From: Ryuthela nishihirai
Taxonomy: Eukaryota; Arthropoda; Arachnida; Araneae; Heptathelidae
Assembly (NCBI GenBank): GCA_038380435.1
Contig: JAWZYU010000013.1
Location: 64,932,446-64,996,445, forward strand
Direction: 5' to 3'
DNA: 64,000 bases
Part shown: piece by piece, positions 45,698-55,019 of the stretch
Layout of the letters: each line of letters opens with the position of its first letter
Numbering within the stretch: position 1 is the stretch's first letter
The notes under the pieces: model-generated
What the model saw: the letters and a program-made list of their open reading frames with translations, nothing else
The model's database searches: none
What the model was told of the DNA's origin: nothing
Translations under genes and position numbers: made by a program

Positions 45698-46781
45698 TGA
45701 TCATAATGAAAATAATAAAAATATAATTTTTGTCGCCGTAAGGAGTGGTTGAAATTTTATCCCTTCCAAAAAACATTTAATGTGATATGGCGTAAATACA
45801 GTTTTTAATTTACTACGAAAAATTTTCTTGTAGTTATTCAACGAAAAGTCTGCTTTCTTTTTATCTGGTTTTGATTAATTTTGAAATTTTTATTAGATTG
45901 TATCAATTTTTATTTTTGTTTATTCCATTGCTTTTGCTTTTATCTTAATCTTGTTTGCAGAACAGAGATTTTCCCCTCTTGTTTATTTAGTTTTTAATAG
46001 CAATTTGAAACTGCTGCTGTAATTTTCTCACGCGCACTGACATAAGTTTTTATTCCCATGAATCAGTGCAGTATATATAAGCCAATGTCTTTAAATTATC
46101 AATTCCCTGGAGATAACGCTACTTTTTTATTGGGTACACTATCGCAGTTTTCAGAGCGATCGGTTTCTTATTCTAATAATCATTTCGTTGTTTCCAGAGA
46201 TAAAATCGTCTGGTCGGAGTAGAATCGTAACCAGACAGAATTTTTTTTTTATGTGACAGGTTTTTTTTTTAATCTGAAATGGCATTATCATTTAGTATAC
46301 GTTTCATAGGTAGTCCTAAGAGTTCGCTTCATAAGCCTTACAGGCGATCGATCTCAACAGGCATCTGAAAACTGCTTACCACTTTTCTCAGCATGTGCGT
46401 ATCGAATTGATCTTCACGCCGACCCTGCATCACCCACTACATACTAATTTTTATTTCTAATAGGAATATATATGAAACATTGTTTTTTCTTATTCTTCGA
46501 AGGATTACTCATGTACTTTACTACTGCACAGTTCGGCATGATTGAAAAATTACCTGAAAGACTTCACAGAGAGAGAAATTCACCAAACGAACAGCAAAGA
46601 AAGACACGAAAGAACGTACGATTATTTACGTACATTAGCTGAGCTCTCCCCACTGTGACGTCATGGTGCACGCCCTCTCAGTGACATTCGAATGACCTTG
46701 GTAAAATATAGCCTTATGCTGCCCCTTCTATATACTTACCTTGGGAGCACAGCTAAAGTATTTTCATAATCGTCTGTTGTT

Positions 46782-47172
46782 GGGGCGGGGGTGGCTCAGT
46801 CGGTAGCGCGCCAGACTCGTAATCTGCAGTTCCCAGGTTCGAGTCCCAGCTGGGTCAGCGTTGAGATTTATCTCCGCAAAAATTCCCCGCTCTGCCCACC
46901 GTCAATAGGGGACACCGATGGGCTTGGAAAGGCCGCCGTCCGTCGGATGGGACGTTAGCCGTGGCCCCGTGTGCGGGAGAGCCATACCCTGTGCACGTTA
47001 AAGAACACGCTGGATGGCCTTGACGGGAGGCTACCATCTGTCTCCCAACAGCTGTTCCAGTGGGTTCCCTCCCCCAACCTTCTCTGAGCCTTCGGGGTCC
47101 ATGTGACCTGGCCATTTAGCCCATGGTGTGCAAAAAAGTGCCGCTCAGAGGTAAAACAACCCAACCCAACAA
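46782..47172 (+). mobile_element. SINE1 copy, full length, in the inverted-repeat spacer
   Basis: Standard head and body, tail caaccca(ac). Flanks cgtctgttgtt (46771-46781) and cgtttgttgtt (47173-47183) are an 11-bp duplication with one mismatch. Confidence 0.95.
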
Positions 47173-47504
47173 CGTTTGTTGTTTCGTGTCTTTCTTTGTT
47201 CTCCACTTGGTAAATCTCTCTCTGTGAAGTTTTCAGGTAATTTTTTTAATCACGTCGAACTGTGCAGTAGTAAAGTACACGAGTAATCCTTCGAAGAATA
47301 AGAAAAAACTATGTTTCATATACATTCCCATTAGAAGTAAATATTATTATGAAGTGGATGCTGCAGTGTCGGCTTGAAGATCAATTCGATGCGCACATGC
47401 TGCGATATGTGGTAAACAAATTTCAGATGCCTGTTGAGATCGATCGCCTTGAGATTTATGAAGAGAACTCTTAGGACTATCTACTAAACCAAAACTAAAT
47501 GATA

Positions 47505-48138
47505 CAGTACTGTGCGAATTAATTGGAACAAGCGAAGCCTGGAGAACCTCTTCGATCCGGTCACATTCAGCAATCCCCCAAACACCCACCCAAGATCATG
47601 TTTTGGGGATGTTTCACAGCTTCTGGGACACAGACGCTTCACCCCATTGAAGGATTGAAGGACAGCAAAAAGTACATAAGCGTTCTGGAGACGAAAATGG
47701 TTCCAACACTGCAGAAGCTGTCTCCTAACGGCGATGGGATATTTCAACAGGATGGATCTGGCTCCATGCCACAATTCTAAGCTTGTTAAGAGCTTCTTTA
47801 CCCAGAAACATTTGAAGGTATTGGAATAGCCAGGAAATTCACCCGATCTAAACCCCATTGAAAATCTGTGGGCCATTATTAAAGCGCGCATATCTAAGAT
47901 GGATTGCACGACGAAAACCAAAATGATAGAAAGTGTCATGAAAGTGTGGTACCACGACCCTGAAGTGAAGGAGATGTGTGGAAAGCTAGTGGTATCAATG
48001 GTTGAGAAGATGAAAGAAATAATTAAAGGTAAGGGAGGTTCACATTCACTATTAATTACACTATTAAACAAATAAATATTTTAGTTGTGTCTTTGTTACT
48101 GCATTTTCCTATTGTCCCAACTAATTTGCACAGTACTG
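47505..48138 (+). mobile_element. Internally deleted Tc1 element with TA duplication
   Basis: Terminal repeats cagtactgtgcgaattaatt (47505-) and the complement of cagtactgtgcaaattagtt (ending 48138) match at about 23 of 26 bases. TA flanks both ends (47503-47504, 48139-48140). The other arm of the long inverted repeat gives the empty site (catttagta/aatgataatgcc region near 46285-46300). At 634 bp it is much shorter than a full Tc1. Confidence 0.95.
47523..48060 (+). pseudogene. Tc1 transposase, C-terminal half
   Basis: Begins at GEPLRSGHIQQSPKHPPKIMFWGCFTASG, so the DNA-binding half and the first catalytic Asp are deleted. The frame holds to 47780 with NGDGIFQQDGSGS (second catalytic Asp). 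In shifted frames the codons for a PIENLW-like motif (catalytic Glu) follow near 47855-47870, then a C-terminus resembling MCGKLV. It needs a transposase from elsewhere to move. Confidence 0.9.
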
Positions 48139-48547
48139 TAATGCCATTCCAGATTTCTGCCTTTGCTTATACTGCACTGATTCATGGGGGAAAAAACTTA
48201 TGTCATACTCTACGCATTAGTAAATTACAGCAGCAGTTTCAAACTGCTATCGAAAAATAAATAAACCAGAGGGGAAGATCTCTGCGTTGTAAACAAGATT
48301 AAGATCAAAGCAAAAGCAGTGGAATAAACAAAATAAAAAATTGATAGGGCAAAATAAAAATTTCAGAATTAATCAAAACAAGAAAAATAGCAGACTTTTC
48401 GCTGGATAAATACAAGAAAACTTTTCTTAGTAAATTGACAACTGTATTTACCCTAGGTCACATTAAATGCTTTCTGGAAGGGAAAATTTTTAACAACTAC
48501 TCACGGCGGCGAAAAATTATATTTGATTATTTTCATTATGATTATTA

Positions 48548-49182
48548 GCGTAGTTGGCCCCTAACTCCTCATAGAATTTTCAACTTGAAAAGTTCCCAAG
48601 GTCACGAGATATGGCCATGCCCACTTCCGGTCACGTTCCTTATGGCGTCACTTCCGGTTACAGGAAGTAACTTGACCGTCTGGGATTCTGACGCCATCAC
48701 CTTCGCACCACAGAGTCCATTTTTGACGTTCCTCTGCCATCTTAGATTCTGACGTCATCACACATCCATAGTAAGCAATGCAAGATGGCCACTGAGAAGG
48801 GATGCACTAAACCATGGGTGTTGCCACCAAAGGTTTAGCCGCAATCCTAAAAAAATCGGGAAGTTCTAGACAATTTAGGAAACTGATATATTCCTGAACA
48901 TTATAAATAATTAATATCCAGTTTGGAAACAAAATCCTTTCCGTGAATTGGGAAAAAGTTTTCCCAGATTGAAACTGCCTGTGGCGATTTCGCTCTTGAG
49001 AAACGAGTCATCCCAAATCCTCGAATAAATCCCATAGACTGTTGTAAAAGAAACAATTCGAACCTGGAGTCTTCTATGGAGAGAATATTTTCAAGTCCAG
49101 AGGTCGCCTTGATGCCTCCTCTCCCTTCACGATAAGTCTGAAGAGGTCTGAGCGATCATAAGTCTGAAGCCTTAAGGGGGCC
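48548..49182. other. Unassigned, partly GC-richer sequence
   Basis: 48600-48790 has repeated words (cacttccgg, gattctgacg, cgtcatca) also seen near 36725-36750, suggesting an old dispersed repeat. No gene. Confidence 0.4.
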
Positions 49183-49373
49183 ATTTAGGGGCGTATGAAG
49201 GATTTTGCAGTCCAGATAACACACTTTTAACTCTACTAATGTATTATTTAGGGGCGTATGAAGGATTTTGCAGTCCAGATAAGACACTTTTAACTCTACT
49301 AATGGATTATTTAGGGGCGTATGAAGGAGTTTGCAGTCCAGATAAGACACTTTTAACTCTACTATGGATTATT
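49183..49373. repeat. 63-bp tandem repeat, three units
   Basis: Three near-identical units starting atttaggggcgtatgaagg, 63 bases each, differing at a few sites (aacacac/aagacac, atgtatt/atggatt). Because 63 is a multiple of 3, the minus strand is open as 21-residue repeats around YLDCKLLHTPLNN. I see no start or context supporting a gene. Confidence 0.9.
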
Positions 49374-50501
49374 CAGTAATCTCGATACTTTTTACCAGTT
49401 TGTAATTTGAACGTTGGGGTCCTGAAGGTTCATGCCTTCCGGCAAAAGAAATTGGCCTACTCTTGGAATGAAAAAAAAAAAATAAATAAATAAAACACTT
49501 ACGAGTAGTGGTGTAAATTTTAACAACCGTTCGCTAAAAAAAAAAAGCCCAAGGATATGTGTGTATATATTTATTGTAAATTTTACTGATTTACAACATT
49601 TTGGAATACAAAAATTTCAAATTAATATAATATTAATTTTTTTATTGTAATTTCCATATAGCCAATTGATTCTCACAAAGAGCTCTTGTATCCGTAGCCA
49701 ATCTATGGTTGCGATTCTACCATGATCTGATAAATGAAGTTGCATTCCAATCCGCTAACTCTTTCCCCAATAAATTTATCGTCATTAAATCCAATATGTG
49801 ATCTATGGTTAAACTGTTTCGCACCCTCTTACGAATTATGTTCATTAAACTGAAACCACTTTCGTCTTCAGCACTGCTGATTGAAATAGTGCTATCTTTT
49901 TAGCTTTTTGAATAATTGCAGGGATTGAAACTTATTTTGATTCTATATGTCCTACGCAATAAAAGCAATAATATAACGTACAGCAACCTTTTGCAAGGTT
50001 TCAAGCACATCGGCTATCTTATACACACACCATATAATAAATTTTGAACTTCTAAAGATGGAAGTGACGCAGAACTGTTTCCATATCAACAGCTATTACA
50101 TAACACGATGGCACAATCATTTGTTGTTGTGGTTTCTGTTGTTTGCTAGATTTAGGCTTAGAAGAGTTACTAGGAATAATTAATACATTTCGAACATATC
50201 AGTTCTTTTTCTCTCCCTAAAAATATCTTAAAGTTTCTTTGTTTTAATCCAACACCAAAAAGCACATAACTATCACTAGAATTTAGAGATTTGCAGTGGC
50301 GGCTTGTCATCAGGGGCGGGAGGCGGTCCCACTAACCTTTCTGTAATACATATATATACTAAAACATTTAACTCCGAATTGGAATAAATAATAAAATATC
50401 TTGCCCGTTTTATTTCATTAAGCATTTAGTGAAGTAATACACTCGAAACTGTCTTTCGCGCCTTAATTGTCAGCGCGCAATATTAGGAGAAAGCTCTAAG
50501 T
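49374..50501. other. Unassigned AT-rich sequence
   Basis: No gene or recognised repeat. Confidence 0.4.
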
Positions 50502-50513
50502 CCCATCCTCCGC

Positions 50514-50900
50514 GGGGCGGGGGTGGCTCAGTCGGTAGCGCGCCAGGCTCGTAATCTGTAGTTCCCAGGTTCGAGTCCCAGCTGGGTCAGCGTTCAGATT
50601 TATCTCCGCAAAAATTCCCCGCCCTGCCCACGGTTAGTAGGGGACACCGATGGGCTTGGAAAGGCCGCCGTCCGTCGGATGGGACGTTAAGCCGTGGCCC
50701 CGTGTGCGGGAGAGCCATACCATGTGCACGTTAAAGAACACGCTGGATGGCCTTGACGGGAGGCTACCATCTGTCTCCCAACAGCTGTTCCAGTGGGTCC
50801 CCTCCCCCAACCTTCTCTGAGCCTTCGGGGTCCTTGTGACCTGACCATTTAGCCCATGGTGTGCGGAAAGGTGCCGCTCAGAGGTAAAACAACCCAACAA
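50514..50900 (+). mobile_element. SINE1, reference-quality copy with perfect 12-bp TSD
   Basis: tRNA-derived SINE: A box tggctcagtcgg (50524-50535), anticodon loop ctcgtaa with anticodon CGT at 50550-50552 (Thr-like), B box ggttcgagtcc (50569-50579). An unrelated body of about 300 bases follows and the tail is gaggtaaaacaacccaac. The exact duplication cccatcctccgc lies at 50502-50513 and 50901-50912. Such SINEs are transcribed by RNA polymerase III from the A/B boxes and retrotransposed by LINE enzymes. No oligo-A tail is present. Confidence 0.97.
50518..50590 (+). promoter_or_regulatory. Internal pol III promoter (A and B boxes) of SINE1
   Basis: Both boxes match the tRNA consensus and are correctly spaced (45 bases start to start). 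This is a tRNA-like SINE head, not a host tRNA gene. Confidence 0.85.
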
Positions 50901-50912
50901 CCCATCCTCCGC

Positions 50913-51919
50913 AACCAGAGATTAAATTCTCTACCCCCTCCCCCAACCCTGAAACTGAATCTTCGGGTACCTGCCTGACATAACCCACAACATACATACA
51001 TATGGAAATTTTATTACACGTGCATATATAATGTTATTTTCTAATCCAATCGATGTTCCTTTTTTCACCGAGGACAGAACTGGGGTTAGCAGAAAAAATC
51101 ATCAACTTTGCAGATTACCATCTGAACCATCACCACCCCCGCCTCTTTCGGAACTCATGAGTCGCCACAGGCGATATGAAACTGGAAATATCAGATTAGT
51201 AGTCTAAGTGAAATCCTGCTCCCATATACATTGCTCGTCATTGATATTGCTCCACCTAGAAAGAATGGACAGATTGAACTGATGACACTGACATGCAAGA
51301 GTTGTGAGCTGATGCAGAGTTGTGAGGGACGTAATCAATATGCGTGACAAGACGATCGGGGCAATACAACATCCAAAATCTATTTCACTATTGCACTGAC
51401 GTAAGAATCTGAAGGGGCTAAAACGTTTTTATAGCCCCCTTCAGTGGCAAACAAAATAACAAATGAATGACTTGCGAAGAGTGTGCAATGCCTTTAACGT
51501 GCCTAAGGCGTTGTAATGTACATGAAATCTGAAAGTGGTCAGTCATTGGGTTGTCTGATGTTAGATGGTCAACAAGAAAATTTGCTGTTTGTGTGTCCAA
51601 AGCGTTGGACGCTTTTGGCAACAATGGGTGTAAGATACATTGCCAAAGCTCTGGTGGTATCAGAAAAACGTCAGAATGACCGATGGATCCACTAATAACG
51701 ATAAGAGACATCTGTTACAAGATGACGGATTCCCAACAACTTAACGCCATCTATGTCTGCACCTGTATCAAAGAGTCCAATTAGAAAATAACTGTGAGAG
51801 TTTGGGCTGCATTCACGTCATCCGTTGGGTCATTGTCCTTTGATGCCATTCCATCATTTTGGCTGCAATAGTGCAGGGAGAAAACTAGGGGCAATGACTG
51901 GAAATATGGATTTTTTTTA
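50913..51919. other. Unassigned sequence
   Basis: The 97-codon minus frame at 51418-51711 has no domain I recognise. It lies beside a Tc1 fragment and may be old transposon sequence. Confidence 0.4.
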
Positions 51920-52470
51920 TGATGATTGACGTTTCTGTTTGGTATCCACTGATGGCTGGGTTGGGTTGTTTTACCTCTGAGCGGCACTTTTTTGCACACC
52001 ATGCGCTAAATGGCCAGGTCACATGGACCCCGAAGGCTCAGAGAAGGTTGGGGGAGGGGATCCACTGGAACAACTGTTGGGAGACAGATGGTAGCCTCCC
52101 GTCAAGGCCATCCAGCGGGTTCTTTAACGTGCACAGGGTATGGCTCTCCCACACACGGGTCCACGGATTAACGTCCCATCCGACGGACGGCGGCCTTTCC
52201 AAGCCCAGCGGTGTCCCCTACTGACCGTGGGCAGGGCGGGGAAATTTTGCGGAGATAAATCTCAACGCTGACCCAGCTGGTACTCGAACCTGGGAACTAC
52301 AGATTACAAGCCTGGCGCGCTACCGACTGAGCCACCCCCGCCCCCTACTGATGGCTGTATGAATCACGATACATGCTGGGGGCAGAGGTCATTCAGCTTG
52401 TATCAGGGAGTGTTATACAAGGCCAACATTCTCAATCATTATCTGGGGAGCCATCCAGGCCCAGTTTTCC
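51920..52470 (+). pseudogene. Tc1 transposase fragment interrupted by SINE1
   Basis: After removal of the SINE at 51959-52346, shifted frames read HAGGRGHSACIREC, then TRPTFSIIIWGAIQ, resembling the central DDE part of Tc1 transposases (...RRGERS.P.C......TP..MVWGAI). Short and decayed. A CAGGCCCAG-type string at about 52455 may begin another MITE. Confidence 0.6.
51959..52346 (-). mobile_element. SINE1 full-length copy with perfect 11-bp TSD
   Basis: Minus strand, tail at 51959 (ggttgggttgttttacc), head at 52346. actgatggctg is duplicated at 51948-51958 and 52347-52357. Confidence 0.97.
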
Positions 52471-53494
52471 CATTAGGCATGCTAGGCACTAGCCTAGGGG
52501 TACCAACATAATAAATGCGCCATCATTTAAATACAACAATTTATTTAAGTAACAATAAAATTATATCTTTGTTAATTTTAACTAATTGCAAGTATCCGTG
52601 GAGAGTGATTACTCTCTTTCAAATACTCCCTCTCCTGATAATTGAAAATTAATTTTTAAGGGAATATGGATTGTGAGGCAATACAGTATATTATCAAACG
52701 TATTGAGATGCTTTTGTGTGAAATCAAAACCGCATTCAAAGCTCCCTAACTTTGAAAATGAGCTTTTTTTTTTACAGAAAAATGTCCAAGATAAATTGTA
52801 CGTCTGAATCAAATTTATCCAAGTTTCGATTTTAGAAAGTATTCGTTTGATTTTTCAGGAATTATTAAAGCTGAAATATTTGATAGCAGATTCTACGGTT
52901 TTGCTTGCCGTAAATACTGTTTCAAAATGGATGCAAAAGGAAAAACATTTTTCAAAATTTTAAAACATTTACTTCGCAAACGATTTTTACAATTTTATGG
53001 TAAATTCTTACGAGTGGCAACACTGATGTTAAATGTGTTTCCAGAACTTTTTCGATAGTAAGCAAATATTCCTCAAAATGTAGATTTGGAGAATATTTCG
53101 AGATTTTCGATTTCTTCTGATATTGTACTACAAAAAAAAAGTCAAAATTCATTTCCATTCACATAACATGGAAGTGTCCCAATACTTTTGATAACTTAGT
53201 GCAATTTATTCATTTTCAGAAGAAAAAAACGACGAAAAAATTGTTTAAATTTCAATTCAGTATCTTGTTTTTAAATATTACTCCATATTGAATATTAAGT
53301 TATATACTATCTTATTAATTTATTGCATTAATTTTGTTATTTATTAACAAAACGCTATTATTTATCGTTAATAGTCCTACATCCATTTTCATTATTTCTT
53401 TTCTTAATGGTTGTAGAAGGAAAATCAGTAATATTTATACGAAATTGGACGAACTACTGTTCATAAGAGGCACTACCACTTCATGTGCCTAGAT
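52471..53494. other. Unassigned AT-rich sequence
   Basis: No gene. Near 52980-53110 it resembles the diverged repeat at 38.6-39.0 kb. Confidence 0.4.
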
Positions 53495-53658
53495 GCATGC
53501 GAGTTGTATATCCGTCCCTGAAGCCATCAGTTACAATAGCCTTTCGCGTCTGGTCGTTAATAATGGCACGTGACAGCACTAGTCCCAGTATGTTGAAAAC
53601 ATTCTGGGACTAGTGCTTTTGCCCTTTCTACCCTTCATCCCAAATGCTATTTTTCAGC
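53495..53658 (+). pseudogene. Tc1 transposase core fragment
   Basis: Reads EAISYNSLSRLVV, a disrupted segment, then NILGLVLLPFLPFIPNAIFQQD, the stretch leading to the second catalytic Asp of Tc1 transposases. It stops at the Asp codon, where a SINE1 begins; the continuation NARCHKTHIARHV appears after the SINE at about 53970. The hairpin at 53575-53617 lies inside. Confidence 0.8.
53575..53617. repeat. 20-bp hairpin with 3-base loop in Tc1
   Basis: agcactagtcccagtatgtt (53575-53594) and complement aacattctgggactagtgct (53598-53617), one mismatch, loop gaa. Confidence 0.9.
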
Positions 53659-53957
53659 AGGATTGGGTTGCTTTTACCTCTGAGCAGCAATTGTTTGCAC
53701 ACAATAGGCTAAAGAAGGTTGGGGGAGTGGACCCATTGGACAGCTATTGGGAGACAGATGGAAAGGCCACCATCCATCAGATGAAACGTTAAGCCAAGGC
53801 CCTGTGTAGCAGCAAGTCTTTATAATCTTCTGTCCAGGCCATCTAGCATGTTCTTTAACGTGCACAGGGTGTAGCTCTCCTACATACAAGGCCACGGCTT
53901 AACGTTTCATCTGATGGATGGTGACCTTTCCAAGCCCATCAGTGTCCCATTACTGAC
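53659..53957 (-). mobile_element. SINE1 copy with internal inversion-duplication, head lost
   Basis: Tail at left (tgggttgcttttacctctgagcagc). The body contains an inverted duplication (53760-53809 against 53880-53931). It ends at cccattactgaca, lacking the tRNA head. It lies inside a Tc1 frame. Confidence 0.85.
53760..53931. repeat. Inverted duplication of ~50 bp inside SINE1
   Basis: Arms 53760-53809 and 53880-53931 (ggaaaggccaccatccatc and complement), a few mismatches, about 70-base loop. Other SINE1 copies contain this segment once, in the right-arm orientation. Confidence 0.9.
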
Positions 53958-54720
53958 ACTGTTGCTCCTAAATGCAAGGTGCCATAAAACCCACATAGCA
54001 CGCCATGTCACTTTCGACATCACTCAATCCATGGGACAAGCTGTATCCCGACAAACTGTGCTCAGAAGGCTTCATGCAAGTGTGTGCACCTTTGACATCC
54101 AGTTAGTGCAGGATCTGATTGAATTGATTTCAAAAACATCGCAACTGACTTAACATCAATGGGGGAATATTCCGTTCACTGATGAATCTCGGTTTCCAAT
54201 AGTCACTGGAATCGGTTTAGTCTGCAAACCGATTCCAGTGACTATTGGGCTGGAACCGTATTTCATCCCATTAACATCCGGGAAAGAGACAGTTTTAGAG
54301 CTGGTGTGTTGTTTGAGCAGGCATCACTTTCAATGGCCAGCCAGACCTGCAGGTCTTCCCAAGGGCAACTGGGACGTATTGCAATGATATCCTCGAACCT
54401 TATATTCGCCATATCTTGCAGCAATGGATCCAAATTCCGGATTAATGGAAGATAATGCCCGCCCTCACAAAGCTCACACTTAGTGGACCAATATTTTGAG
54501 TGAAACCATATGCCGCATGGACTGAACTTCCTGATCTAAATCCAATGGAACACATTTGGGATGCTCGAGGATCGACGGTCGCAATTCACCTCCAGAAGCT
54601 TCGATCTGCACTCATTCATGAACGACCATTACTCCCTCAAACCCTCATTGACACTCTGAGTTGCAGAGTGACGAATCATTGTGCAGCCTGTATTGCTGTT
54701 TGAGGTGATCAAACACCATA
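53958..54720 (+). pseudogene. Tc1 transposase remnant(s)
   Basis: The first residues NARCHKTHIARHV fit the region after the second catalytic Asp and so continue the fragment at 53495-53658. Then SMGQAVSRQTVLRRLHASVCTF is a Tc1 helix-turn-helix, so a second copy begins. FTDESRF (first catalytic Asp) follows at about 54175-54195, a hairpin disrupts the next part, then DNARPHKAH (second Asp), DLNPMEHIWD (Glu) and ALIHERPLLPQTLIDTLSCRV...CAACIAV close the protein. Many stops and shifts. Confidence 0.85.
54196..54248. repeat. Perfect 23-bp hairpin in Tc1
   Basis: ccaatagtcactggaatcgg plus three bases (54196-54218) and its exact complement (54226-54248), 7-base loop agtctgc. It immediately follows the codons for the first catalytic Asp. 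Confidence 0.95.
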
Positions 54721-55019
54721 TAAAAAGGTACGTTACCTTTGAACTTTTACATGCCAGTTTGAGGTAGTAATGATTTTTTATTTGGTTATCTCATTAAATA
54801 TTCACGGGAATTCGTTTTCCAGGTATTAGTGGGGTATATGATCATGGACTTCACCTGTACGTTTCATTGAAATGCAACGAAGGACTTATTTGTAATTCGT
54901 GTTTTTGCATTTTTTGATTAACCTTTGAGCACCAGTGCATTTGTAGTCAGACATCTCCCACTCCTGACAATACTCGTGTGTGGGATAAAAATATTTGTAT
55001 AAATACTTCAGAAATTATA

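Larger units (their letters stand above)
41408..46743. mobile_element. DNA element with terminal inverted repeats, split by a LINE
   Basis: The left end at 41408 (ccaaggtcagtatata, agg, ggc, acaaggctatgt, aaggtcattcgaatg, gtcacag.g.ggag) is repeated in reverse complement at 46743-46640 (ccaaggtaagtatata, agg, gcataaggctat, aaggtcattcgaatgtcac, gacgtcacagtgggg). The inverted repeats are about 75-100 bases. Removing the LINE at 41608-45116 leaves about 1.8 kb. No transposase frame is visible, so it is non-autonomous. I cannot assign a superfamily, and no target duplication is obvious. Confidence 0.7.
45698..48547. repeat. Long inverted repeat (two inverted copies of one element)
   Basis: 45698-46620 and 47173-48547 are diverged reverse complements once the Tc1 at 47505-48138 is removed from the right arm. 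Shared strings include ggaattactcatgta-type, gcatctgaaaactg, cgatcgatctcaacaggcat, gaaactgctgctgtaa and cataatgaaaataat, each found once per arm in opposite orientation. The left arm has about 190 extra bases (46081-46270). The right arm lacks the outer 45118-45697 part. The central spacer holds the TIR end and a SINE1. Confidence 0.85.

Noticed and set aside
46955..47206. Repeated ORF TSERHFFAHHGLNGQVT, seen at many places
   Set aside because: Translation of the SINE1 body on its minus strand; it recurs only because the SINE does.
47484..48071. 195-codon minus-strand ORF
   Set aside because: Antisense shadow of the Tc1 transposase remnant.
50518..50590. tRNA-Thr gene (also the other SINE1 heads)
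   Set aside because: Good A and B boxes and a CGT anticodon loop, but the acceptor stem does not pair properly and every copy is joined to the same SINE body.
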